From NCBI GenBank assembly GCA_037127315.1, contig JBBBDQ010001153.1, positions 5,308,001 to 5,372,000 on the forward strand: 64,000 nucleotides of DNA, given 5' to 3'. Position 1 is the first letter of the stretch. Every line of letters begins with the position of its first letter. Positions 48,780 to 58,978 of this stretch are shown piece by piece. The position numbers and the translations under genes were made by a program. Origin of the DNA: Ascarosepion bandense (lineage: Eukaryota > Mollusca > Cephalopoda > Sepiida > Sepiidae). Below the pieces are notes generated by a model. The model saw only the letters and a program-made list of their open reading frames with translations, ran no database searches and was not told the DNA's origin.

Positions 48780-51512
48780 GTTCGGCCATGTTGGCATGTA
48801 CCATCTTAATCTTTCCAGCCAATTGATCCCAAATCATATAGGACACCGGTCCTGTCTTTTGGATAGTACGTTTCGATATTACGGTTTCCAACGTCGGTTT
48901 AGTTTGCCCTCTGTCACGTGAATTTTATAATAAACCTGATCTCCAACGTTAAACTCTGGTACCTTACGGTCCTTCATCCGATTGTTTCTTCGTTTCTGGG
49001 CTCGAGCGACCATCATTCTGGCCTGTACAAAATCTGATGCTGCTTGACTATTATTTGTTTGTGCTGCTCCACTCTCTTGTATTTCCTTCTAGGTTTCAAC
49101 AGATTATCCATGGGCAGCACTACATCTCTCCCAAACAATATATGGTGCGGCGAATGGTTCGAGATTTCGTTGACCATACAGGGCTTGGGTTAAGTATAGG
49201 TCCCAGTTCTCCTGGTTCTCTCTGACCAGCTTTGCTAGAATACCCGCCTGAGCGGTGAAATCTTAACATTATTCTGGGGATGATAGGGAGAAGTAGTTAT
49301 TTGCTTCGTGTGGAGTGTTAAACAGGCTTCTCTCATTGTCTGGTTTACATTTTCGTGTCCGTTATTGGTGACTAAGTGCGTGGGGGCTAGGGTATATCTC
49401 TCTCAACAACCAGCCGGACACAGTTCCAGCTCTTTCATCCTGGACTGCTTAGGCTTACGGCTAATTTGTCAGCCAGTTCACGAAACTCACTATATATTTA
49501 TTACCCATAACTGTCTCTCCATAGGGCTCCGAAACGTTTAGACTTACCTTCTCAAAGGTGTACTGGGGTATATCGTCCTCTACCTGGGGTGCTCTTTTGC
49601 TTCCACGGCGTTGTGTCTGACATGTCACGCAGTGATCGACATGGGCCACCACCTCTCTATATAACTCTGGCCAGTAGTAGTTTCTACTGGTCGTCTCTCA
49701 GGTTTTATCCACTCCCAAATGGCCCAGTTTCTCGTGAATATGCCTTAAAATTTCGGCCCTCAGCACGCCAGTGACCACCAGTCTGGTCTTCATTTCCTTG
49801 TCTCTACCCGATTGGTAATATCATACCTCAACCTTTACCAGATATCTGTTGTTCTTCCTCTTTTCTGCCTTCGCTCTGATGGTGTTTATCTCTTCTTCAT
49901 CCTGATTGCTCTAACTGTCTCGGCCCAGTGGAGGTTCCCGTTCGGCTCGAGTTTCCTTCCGATTCATTCTTCCACACCAACCGGTCTTGTACCCTATGGG
50001 CATTTATTACGTGAACTCGGTACGCCTCATCATTAAATCCATCCTCCATCTCCACCCACTCCAGTCTCTAATTTCTCTGGTATTCAGGACAACAGGTCCG
50101 CACAGATATTCGATTTTGCAGTTACATCCACTCAGCTTTAATGCCCACTGCTGTACTGTCTTGTTCGTCTAATCTGCTTCCTGCAGATATTTGAGTAACT
50201 GGTGACCTGTCTATATCGTAAATATGTCGCCACTCGGGTAATAGTCCAGTTATTGCACAGCATACATTATTGCGTAGGCCTCTCTCTATCACAGGCCACC
50301 GCTGCTATTTCTCAAATAGATGTTGAAACAGAATATAGATCGGCACCTCCTTGGGTATCCCGTGCACAGGTCCTGGTTAGCCCAGGCATGGTTGAGTTAG
50401 CACTGGACCTATACACCTGTCGTTAGCGTCATGCGTTTGCTTATATCCGGTTACTTTAACAGCGGGATTGCCGTTAACTGGTTCTTCAGACTGTCAAAGG
50501 CATTCTGGCAATCCTCTGTCCATTTGAATATCGCATATGTTTTCGTCAGAGCTAACATCGGCCCTGCCAGACGTGAAAAAAACCGGAAAAAACCTTCGGT
50601 AATACCCGATGGCTCCTATAAAACCCTGCACATGTCTCATCGTCTTGAATGCGGGCATGGCTCTTATGACCTCTCCCTTTATACTGGTCGGGCTTAATCC
50701 CGTCCTGTCCTATAAGAAATCCTAGGTACTTCGTCTCGGATTTCATAAACTAACATTTTGTCAGTTTCAACTTCAACCCGTTTTCCCTCAGTCTGTCGAA
50801 CATCCCCTGTAGGTGCCTGAAGTGCACCTCTAGCGTGCTCGACAACACGAGAATGTTGTTTAGGTACGCCATGGCGGATTCCTCTAACACTATCGACCTT
50901 AACTAGAAGAACAGTCCGGGGGCGTTGGCCTAAAAGCATGACGCAAAATTTGAACAGTCTTAGGTGGTATACAAAGGCGGCCTTCTCCCGGTCGTTCTCA
51001 CAAAAGGCGATCTGCCAACACCCTGACCGCAAATCCAGGGTTGAAAAATATTGGCCCTGATTATATATCATTTATTAGCGGCAATGGCACTGCTAAGGGC
51101 TTTGTTATCGAGTTGAAATTCCTAAAATCTACGCAGAACCTGTTGCCTCCAACCTTCCTTTCTACTATCACTACTGGGAAGCTCCACGGCGAACTGGATG
51201 GTTCTATAATGTCTCTATTTTCATCCTGACCGTCTGAGTCTGGCCCAGATCCTCGTCTGAACTAGCCACAACGTCACTGTTCTCCTTCAACAGGCGCACT
51301 ATCTTCCCTTGATGTTCTTCGAGGTCCTCTACGTCTCGTTCCTCAAAGCAGAGGTTCATCCTACCATAGGGCCGACTATCTTTCAGTCTCACCTGGATGA
51401 ACTGACGCACCAGTCTCGCCAGTCCCGCTTCAGTTTCCCTATTGATATTTACCGTCTTAGCCGATGTGTTAGCCATTATGAGAGGCACTGTCTCGTCATT
51501 CTGTTCCAACAA
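48780..51512 (-). pseudogene. Inner gypsy element: pol (RT-RNase H-integrase), broken
   Basis: Gypsy-order polyprotein. The pre-RT linker (51204-51512) ends 'SSDEDLGQTQT'. RT: 'PWSFPVVIVERKVGGNRFCV', then DFRN and 'NSITKPL' (about 51200-51100), 'FSTLDLRSGCWQIAFCENDR' (51050 on), and the catalytic turn as 'AYLNNILVLS' (about 50860), where Y-x-D-D is expected. RNase H has only its second half readable ('AYAIMYAVQ', about 50300). Integrase zinc-binding remnant: 'HVDHCVTCQ'. Core: 'FEKVSLNVSEPYG...GNKYIVSFVNWLT' (49461-49652), with Asn where catalytic Asp is expected. A C-terminal chromodomain-like/GPY module: 'FNVGDQVYYKI', 'TGPVSYMIWDQ' (about 48960-48790). Stops and frameshifts throughout. Confidence 0.88.
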
Positions 51513-51599
51513 TTTATACAGGGATATCCCGTCCTCACAGCTGTCATACCCCGAAATTCCCGGATTCCTACTTCATGCTGGGAGCACCTTTCTCGTTTC

Positions 51600-52670
51600 C
51601 CTGAACCCACGGCTTCGGGTTGGGCCTGGATATGGGTTCCGCCTGGGCCCTTCGATCTCCGCCGTATTTCGTTTCATGGCTCCTATGACCTCACTTGGTG
51701 CATTGGGAGGGGGTATCGGATCTATCTCCCAAATGTGCCTAGCATTATTTCACCCTATGGTCCTAGTAACCGCAGAAATAGCACACCAACCCACTCTGCC
51801 GAGAGGAGGGCACGTACCGCCATGTCTCAAGTTCCAAACCTTTCTTCCTGGCTCTTTCTCCCACTGTTCTGGGCACTCTAGGCCCGACACTGGGACCATT
51901 GCCCAATTTGGCTGAAGCCTTTCTCTATCTCAGTTCCTTTACCCGCCGGTTATTTCATCTGTGTCATAACTCTTTCCCAGAACCTCTATCCTCCAAACGC
52001 TAGGTCCACCGTTCTTTCTAGCCTGATGGGGTCTTCCCTGTATGACATCCCTTCTGATGCCGTTGTTTCGCAGTGCGTCCGCAAAAACTTTGTCAGCTGG
52101 GCTTGTATTACGGCTCCTTCCCTGGCTGTATCGTCGAGATATACCATCCTATCCCTCAGCTCTTTGACCGACTCCTCTCCCTACCGGATTTGTAACAGCG
52201 CACGCGCTATGTCTATGGCAGTACGCTTCGTGGTACCTACGTATAAATCGAGACACGTCCCCCGTCGCTCCCTCATAGGCTAACAAAACCAGCTCCCAGT
52301 CGGATAGGTGGTACATGTCTATCTTCTTTTCCAATATCGCCGGTATATTCCAATACCGTGGGGTTCTCTCCATGCTCCTAACCTTAATACCATTCATTAG
52401 ATTCCTAAATAGAAGGGTTGCTTTGGTAATATCTGCAGCCCCTACTCCACTAGTTTGAGCATCACTTACGGACTATGAAAAATTATCCCGTTGATAATTG
52501 GAGGTCAATAATAAATGTACCGTAAATTTGCTTTGTCACTCAGATTCTGCTTTATCTATTATTTAAATTTTTTTTTTTTTTGTCTGTTTCGGGCCTTATG
52601 TTTATTGCAACTGAGGCCCGAGGCTCCGGGCTAGCTTTTCATAATTCTGTGGTGATCGAACAGGGCTAGA
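51600..52670 (-). pseudogene. Inner gypsy element: gag, broken
   Basis: Structural protein region. 52149-52397 reads 'PRYWNIPAILEKKIDMYHLS' and then 'DWELVLLAYEGATGDVSRF', a capsid-like helical stretch with the usual spaced Trp residues. A zinc knuckle C-X2-C-X4-H-X4-C lies at about 51738-51785 ('CYFCGY' ... 'DHRVKC') with a TAG stop inside the spacer. Position between the 5' LTR and pol agrees with gag. Confidence 0.7.
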
Positions 52671-52775
52671 TCCTCACTCGAAACTCTTCCATTGGGGACT
52701 GCCGGTTATGGTATCTTCGATCACGACGACAAATGTGGCCCCGAATGGGCCGAATCCTGGTCAACTGAAACCAAA

Positions 52776-53977
52776 TGTTAACCCCCACACCTAAATCTCT
52801 AGCTTGTGTATATTTGTGTTGCGCTAACGAGCCGTAAGTTAGCCGCATCTGAGGCCGCAGCCATTCGTTTGCTCTTCTGATCGAAGTTGTTGATGATATG
52901 TCGAAATCGCAAACTCCTTCTGCCACGTTGTGATTTATGATTTCAAGGCGAGCTGAGGACTCGGAGGACGGTCGTCTTGTGCTGTACTTGGTAGAATCTT
53001 CAAATGAAGAGGCGGGGTGATGGCACAATTCAGGAATAGGGGAAAACAGACAAGTTCAAAAAATTAAAATCAACAGCAAAAACCAGACTATGTGGACTAA
53101 TGATTATATCCGGAACTCTTTATACAGCAAAAGAGAGAGAAAAAAGAATAGAAAAAAAACACATTACAACTTTTCCTCAGAGTCCACTAACTACGGCTGC
53201 TACAATTTCTATTCATCGATAGACGTAAATCAAGCAATGATTCTTTATGCTATCCCTTTCCTTTCGCTCTGCTTAGTGGCGTTTGATGTGTCTTTTAGCG
53301 TGAGAGAGTGTTTCTTGTCTTAACTGTTTTGACCGCATAGTTATCCACTGTGTCTTGTGCGTGTCTCATTTTTTTTTCTAAATCTGTTCTGAATTTTTGT
53401 TAAAAATACTTCGATATGGCGAGGAGTTGGCTGGCAATCGGGGTGTTTTTCCACAAAAGTCTAATGTCAATTTGGTGTATCTAGCTGTATTCAATCGTTA
53501 CGAATTTGCGCTGATATCTGCCAACTTGACAAAGGTTGTTTGTTTTGTACATTCACATGCGAGTGTTAATTATAATTCCCATCATCACGTGGGTGGTCGT
53601 ATTCTAAGTCAACCTCGGTCGGCCTTTATCGCTTCCCCGAGGAGAAAGGGAGAGAAAGGAAAATACAAGAAGGAAAGAGAAAGAGTTCTCTTTCCTTCGC
53701 GAAGCGAAATTCCACCTGGTTTGTTTCGATTGCTGTCATATAAATCAGTATCATTTCGTGAGTGTCTTGTGTCTCGTTTCGTCTCGTCTCGTCTCTCTCT
53801 CTCTTAGCCACCCTCACAACACCTAAGCCTCTCTTTTTCACTATCCTAGCTCTTTCCAAGAAAAAGAAAAATGTACACACACTGATATATTCTTCAACTA
53901 TCTCATCCTGGCTTCCAATTAGTGGCCAGTCGATACTATTTTAACGTGAGTGCATAAAGAACACTTACAGTGTTACA
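52776..53977 (-). mobile_element. Inner gypsy element: 5' LTR
   Basis: On + it begins TGTTAACCCCCACACC and ends AAGAACACTTACAGTGTTACA, so the element's own ends are TGTAACACTG...TTAACA, with TG...CA termini. It aligns with 45179-46334 along its length: 'GAGCTGAGGACTCGG', 'GGCTGGCAATCG.GGTGTTTT', 'CGTGGGTGGT', 'GAGGAGAAAGGGAGAGAAA'. A primer binding site is expected just left of 52776 (- strand TTTGGTTTCAGTTGACC); I could not match it to a specific tRNA. Confidence 0.87.
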
Positions 53978-54185
53978 GAAGCGAATTGGCTGCTTCTCAT
54001 ACAAAATCGTATCATCCGCAATTTAATGGGATGGCGTAAATAATTATGCAGATAGTAAAAATGAGATAGCGTTTTCACCAAGTACAGATACTATAGACGG
54101 TTATTTGTCAAAGTTACTGCTTAATTATAGATTTCACATACTGATAGATTGAAAAGTTCATCTGTTTTAAAATGAATTATTTACA
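53978..54185 (+). pseudogene. Outer gypsy element: integrase C-part
   Basis: Directly after the inner element the + strand reads 'SYHPQFNGMA' (integrase 'YHPQ.NGMAE' block), then 'AFSPSTDTIDGYLSKLLLNY' and R, the following helix. Together with 43430-45178, and in the same orientation, this shows one gypsy element interrupted by another. A large part between RNase H and this block is missing, so an internal deletion must also have occurred. There is no right-hand LTR, since LINE sequence begins at about 54190. Confidence 0.75.
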
Positions 54186-54189
54186 AATA

Positions 54190-56108
54190 AAATCTCCATT
54201 AACAATGTGATTTTTTCTTTCTTCTGTTGATCTAATTTTTTGGAAGTTTTTAGTTTGTTTCTCTGATGACGAGGTTTTTAAAAAAACTTGTCTGCTACAA
54301 TATTCGCAATGTCACTTTTATTGGTAATTTTCTTACCATCTTTAGTGAGGTGTGATATAGGTTGATTATTGTTTTTTCCTTTTATCCTTCCCATCATATT
54401 CCATACATTTTGAGTTTTTGTATATATGTTTATTTTGGATACATAGTTCCTCCAAGTGATTCGTTTTTGTTCTTTTATGGTGCGTCGTGCTATGGTTTTT
54501 GTTATTTTTTAAAGTAGTTTAAGTTCTCAGTTGTTGGACTCATTTTGAATCTTCTGAGTGCTGCTCGTTGGTTCCTTATGTTTTCTCTGCATTCATTGTT
54601 ATACTTAACTTTATTTGTTCATTTTGGGATATTATTGTTTTGCAATAGTTTTACGTGTTTTGGTGAAGTAGGTAATGTGATCTTCTTTATCTTTAGCTTC
54701 GGATATGAGTAGGTTTTGACATTAAAAAATCTTTGCAGTTGGCTTTTTGGAGATTCTAACGTGGTGATTTTTCTTCATTATTAGGTCCAGTGTTTTCTAA
54801 TATAATTTGAAAATGGTCACTTCAACACGAGTCTTCATATGTTTTCCAGTTATAGTCTAGGTATATGCTTGGTCGCATAATGTAAGGTCGATTGCTGAAA
54901 AAGTGTCTGTTGCTGGATGTAAGTATCTGGGGTTTTGGTTGTTAAATATACAGAGATTGTTTTTGTTTATTATGTTTTCTACTTTTTCACCTTTCTTGTT
55001 TGTTTCTCTACTTCCCCATATATTGTGGCTGTTGAAATCTTCTAATAATATGAGTGGTTTTGGAAGTTGGATAATTAGGTGTTCAAATTCGAATTCGTTT
55101 ATTGTGTCCTTTGGTGGTATATATATATTGAGCATATCGTTTTTGCTGTGGGCAGTGTTGCTGATATTGCAATTGCTTGCATGCTTGTATTTATGGTTAT
55201 TTGTCTATTTGATATTTGGTAGTTTATTAGTATTGATGTACACCCTGAGGCTCTGTCAGTTTTTTTATTTATTTAATGATAAGTTGTATAGTTTTTGATT
55301 TTGATTGAATTGTTTTCTTTTAGTAGGGTTTCTTGTAAACAGACGACTTCGGGGCAAATGGTCAGCATTAACAATATTAATTCGTTTAAGTTAGCTTTTA
55401 CACCTCTATTATTCCACTGTAAAATTTTGTTGGTCATGTGTGTCTAGTCTTTGATCTTCTATTTCAATTGCCTGAGATCTATTTTGAATTGGGGTTTTTG
55501 TTTTTTATGTATTACTTCCAGTTCTTGGGTTTTTTAATCTTTGTCTTGTGGCGTCCTTCGATCAGATTATTGATTTTGTTTTGGAGCTTGCTTACTTTCA
55601 CTCTCTTCTACATCCATAAATTCTAGAGCTTCAAATTTATTTTTGCTTAATATATTGGGTCTTGATTTTGAATTAGATCGAGACCGAATGTTTTCTTGTT
55701 TCATTGGTGTTTCTTTTTTGTCTTTTTGTTTGTTGTTTGTTTTCTTGGTTTGAGATTGGAAAAAAGAAGGTTCATTGGAATTTTGTTCTGTGTTTTCTTT
55801 CCAGGATTTTTTGCTTCCTTCCGGGTTTATTTCATTTGATTTGGGTTGTTGAGCTCTATTTTTATTTTGGTCTGATTTGAGCTCAGTTAGGAAGGTTTTT
55901 ACTTCCTCTAAAAATCTTTTAATTCCTTGAACAGATTTGATATTTCCGTTGGGTCTTTTGTTTTGTCTTCATTGTTTATTTTATTTAATTTTTGTACCAT
56001 GGTGGCATAGGTGTTTTCTTTTGTGCTATCCCTTACTTCTTTTCGATATATTTTCTTAAAGTTTACCTTTGTAGAATTTTAGGATTTAGATACTTACAGA
56101 GTCAGTTT

Positions 56109-56148
<40 letters not shown>

Positions 56149-57000
56149 ATTTTATCATGATTATTTCTTTTTCTTGTTTGTATCTGCAGCATTGTTTTGG
56201 AAGTGCAGAGTTGTTCCCCAAGCAGTTTGAGCATAAGCTCTCATTTGGACAGTTCTCTTCTTTATGTTCTGGATATTTTTCACTGCATTTTTCCACCTGT
56301 TTGTCTATTATGGCAGGAGTCTTTATGATGTCCAAAGTTATGGTATTTGTAACACTGAAAAGGATTTGGTAAGTATTGTTCCACTCTTATTATTTTGTAT
56401 CCTATTTTTATTGATTTCGGAATTTGGGGGGATTTGAATGTTAGGATATAGATGTTGGTTTGTATTTCTGCTCATTTTTCTTTATTATAATTCTTTTGAC
56501 ATCTATGACTCCTTGAGTTTTAAATTCTAATTTTATTTTTTCTAGAGTGCATACGGAAAGTTCTTTGTTCCTTACCGCACCCTTTGAAAAATTTAAGGTT
56601 TGGTGTGGGTAGGATTTTATATCTGTTTCTTGTGATTTTCTTTGTCATAGTAATATTTTTGCATATTTTTATCTCCTTTCACTAGTAGTGTTCCATTTTG
56701 TAATTTCTTTACATTTTCTGGTGAGATTAGATTTTATATTGCTTTCTGAATTTTGAATAGAGACATTTCAGTTAATGGATTGTTATTTATTGCTTCAAGG
56801 ACAATAAAATGTGGGAAGATTTCACTACTGTACTCTATCTCGGAATTACTATTACTGTGTGGTCTCTTGGAAGATTTTTTAAGTGCCTTGGATTATTTCA
56901 TTATTTTCATTCACCATTCACGCTCCCTACCCACTACGGAGTCAAGGATTGGGACATGACAAGGGAGAAACCCATTCGCCTTGCCATGTTGGGGCTACGT
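54190..57000 (-). pseudogene. Jockey-like LINE: ORF1 and endonuclease, RT missing
   Basis: A non-LTR retrotransposon on the - strand. ORF1 (about 56980-55450) contains 'FPHFIVLEAIN' and 'VKKLQNGTLLV' (N-terminal RNA-binding part), 'YILTFKSPQIPKSIKIGYK', and Cys/His knuckles: 'NPFQCYKYHNFGHHKDSC' (second Cys replaced by Tyr), then 'C...CLGN', 'C'. ORF2 endonuclease (about 55430-54857): 'ILQWNNRGVKANLNELILL', 'CPEVVCLQETLLK', 'NIYIPPKDTINEF', 'PKPLILLEDFNSHNIWGSRE' (GDFN block with Glu for Gly), 'TFSAIDLTLCD'. The linker runs to about 54190 with 'NVWNMMGRIKGKN'. The RT is absent, so this copy lacks its 3' half, contrary to normal 5' truncation. Stops, frameshifts and a (TA)n insertion break it. 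Confidence 0.88.
56112..56144 (+). repeat. (TA)n microsatellite inside LINE ORF1
   Basis: A pure TA run after the zinc-knuckle region of ORF1, absent from the family's reading frame. Confidence 0.94.
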
Positions 57001-57079
57001 AAAAGGTATACACGCTTTGGGAAGAGTTTTTAAGAACATGTGCTTTTTATTTCCGGATTATTGAGATTATATAATAATT

Positions 57080-57506
57080 ATTATCTATATGGAATAAAGA
57101 TTTCAGTTTATTATTTTTTATGTATTTCAAGTTTAGGAGTTTATAGTGTTATAGGAGCTGGTTGATTTTTTAACTCTAAATATGCTTTATTTGGTGCTGT
57201 GTATGCAGTATCTCAGAGTATTTCTTATGAAGTTAGTATATCATTAATTTTATTTGTTATTTCATACTAAAAGGTGGATTAAGATTAAGAATTATTATAA
57301 AATATCAGTATAGTGATTGATTAATTTTTATTAATTATTTTATGATAATGATGTGGTTTGTTTCATGTGTAGCTGAAACACATCGTGCACCATTTGATTT
57401 TGCAGAAGGAGAGTCTGAATTAGTTTCTGGGTTTAATATTGAGTATGGTGGGGTAGGATTTGCTGTATTATTTAAAGCTGAATATAGAAGCATTTATTAG
57501 AGTACT
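57080..57506 (+). pseudogene. nad1: Nuclear mitochondrial DNA: nad1 fragment (left part)
   Basis: Read with the invertebrate mitochondrial code (TGA=Trp, AGA=Ser, ATA=Met), the + strand gives 'CISSLGVYSVMGAGWF', 'NSKYALFGAVYAVSQSISYE', 'VSMSLILFVI', '[20 protein letters not shown]' and '[14 protein letters not shown]', the central part of NADH dehydrogenase subunit 1. The '[18 protein letters not shown]' block is diagnostic. A stop and a one-base shift between the two halves show it is a decayed nuclear copy. The beginning of nad1 is missing. The last four bases, TACT, are the target duplication of the following LTR. Confidence 0.92.
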
Positions 57507-58218
57507 TGTGGTGATACCGAGCAAAGCGAGATACCGGATGTTTGCACTCTCACGACCAAAAAGCAAATGACCAAAACTCGTCGGTGCGCATTCGGCTCGA
57601 CGCAGATGTACCGGTTGAAAACTAAAAATTAATTAAATATCAAATTCTAGTTCGCGAGCCTACGCGAATTTTATTTATCGGCCAATGGGAAACCCAGAAT
57701 CAAATACGAGTGTGAATCCCCAAATGATCTGCTGGGATCCAAAAGACGAAATAAAAAGCTGATACAGAAAGCATCGACAGACAGACATACACAGACAGAC
57801 TCGAGAGAGACGAGTGTAATTAGTATCTCCCTTGAACTACGTCAAGCGGCTTACTATGCTCGCTGCCCTTCCCTCTCCTTTTTTTCGTTGTCCTTAAACG
57901 ACTTACCGACCAAAGGAGCGGATTCATCAGAGACATTCCTTATTTACAACGCTCCCACATTCATAAGCACAAATTCTCTTTTCAGCATTTTATTGCCATG
58001 AACATTTTAACGTCCGCTGGACCCATACTTAAAGGATTACTTTAATTTTAAAAACCTTAATTGATATGTGTATATATAAAATGTTGTTTCTAAACTCAAT
58101 TTGCTTTTCTTGATTTATAATCTTTTACGACTTATAGTGGGCTATCTACAACGAGGCCAAAATCTGTTAATCTGCAACAACATAAAACTACTCTTCACTA
58201 GAACGCCTCCCCACTATA
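57507..58218 (+). mobile_element. Solo LTR inserted into the nad1 copy
   Basis: A roughly 712-bp block starting TGTGGTGATACC and ending CCCCACTATA, homologous to the LTR at 29572-30261. It is flanked by TACT on both sides (57503-57506 and 58219-58222), a 4-bp target duplication. The nad1 frame resumes on the far side. Relative to the other copy its end has CA changed to TA. It carries no genes. Confidence 0.85.
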
Positions 58219-58360
58219 TACTTATGATTAGATTATTTAGGGAGGTATGATATTCAAATTTTTAAGTAGGTTTTTATTTTATTTAATAGCTGGTTTGTTA
58301 GATTTTTATTTATTTTTTTACAAGCAAGTTATCTCTGTTGTTGTGAGTTATTAATATATA
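58219..58360 (+). pseudogene. nad1: Nuclear mitochondrial DNA: nad1 fragment (right part)
   Basis: Beyond the LTR the mitochondrial-code frame continues after one TACT copy is discounted: 'GGMMFKFLSSFLFYLMAGLL' and 'DFYLFF', the hydrophobic region near the end of nad1, with TAG/stop changes in between. The boundary to the next mitochondrial piece is somewhere in 58340-58437. Confidence 0.75.
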
Positions 58361-58437
58361 TAACGTGGAAAAGACATTTACCAAGAATATTAAGTATTTT
58401 AATATTTTAAAATACATTAGTCTATTTATTGAATGTA

Positions 58438-58507
58438 TATTTAAGTAGCTTAAAAATTAAGTCTAACACTGAAGATATTAAAATGGTAAATAACCTTTAA
58501 AAATAAT
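58438..58507 (+). tRNA. trnF: Nuclear copy of mitochondrial tRNA-Phe (GAA)
   Basis: It has a 'TATTTAA' acceptor side, the 'GTAGCTTAAAAA' D-arm region typical of trnF, an anticodon arm TAACA-CTGAAGA-TATTA with GAA in the loop and one mismatch in the stem, and an acceptor-like 'TTTAAAAATA' at the end. It lies immediately 3' of the atp6 copy on the opposite strand, as in the ancestral mollusc mitochondrial order. It is a decayed copy, unlikely to be expressed. Confidence 0.65.
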
Positions 58508-58528
58508 ATAATAGTACTATATTAATAT

Positions 58529-58978
58529 TTATTGATGGTCATTTGTATATAATGTGATTAACAAAGAAAAAAGTAACCTTGAATAATACTAATACCAACA
58601 TCGAAAATAAAATAACCGATTTGTATTAATAAAATTATAATTGAGATCACAGAATTGCTTAATAATATTAGAGCTGTAAAATAATCGCTAATTAATGTTA
58701 AAATAATATGTACAGCTCGAATATTAGCAGCTAATCGAATTGATAATGTAATAAGACATACTGTAATTCTTAAACTTTAAATAACATGTAAAAAAGGGAT
58801 TAAAAAGTAAGAGTAGCTAAAGGTAATATAAAAGAAATTTTTGAATATTAATTTTTAATATATGATGAAATAATTAATGATAATCATAATGGAAGGGCAA
58901 GAGTAAAAGTTAGAGATCAGTGCCCTGTAGTACTAAAAACGTAAGGTATTAGTCCAAGTAAATTAAAATTAATAATTT
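58529..58978 (-). pseudogene. atp6: Nuclear mitochondrial DNA: atp6 fragment
   Basis: The - strand gives 'IPYVFSTTGHWSLTFTLALP', 'LWLSLIISSYI', 'IRLAANIRAVHIILTLIS', 'IGYFIFDVGISIIQGYFF' and 'LITLYTNDHQ' with a stop at 58529-58531. This is ATP synthase subunit a from mid-protein to the C-terminus. The RLAAN block includes the conserved Arg of the proton path. One-base shifts and stops mark it as a nuclear copy. The N-terminal third is missing; mitochondrial similarity ends near 58980. Confidence 0.9.

Noticed and set aside
46509..52283. Many + strand frames of 60-190 codons
   Set aside because: The gypsy element reads on the - strand with ordered RT and integrase motifs; the + frames are shadows without motifs.
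54903..56372. + strand hydrophobic frames
   Set aside because: Antisense of the LINE ORF1 and endonuclease; the hydrophobicity comes from A-rich coding sequence on the other strand.
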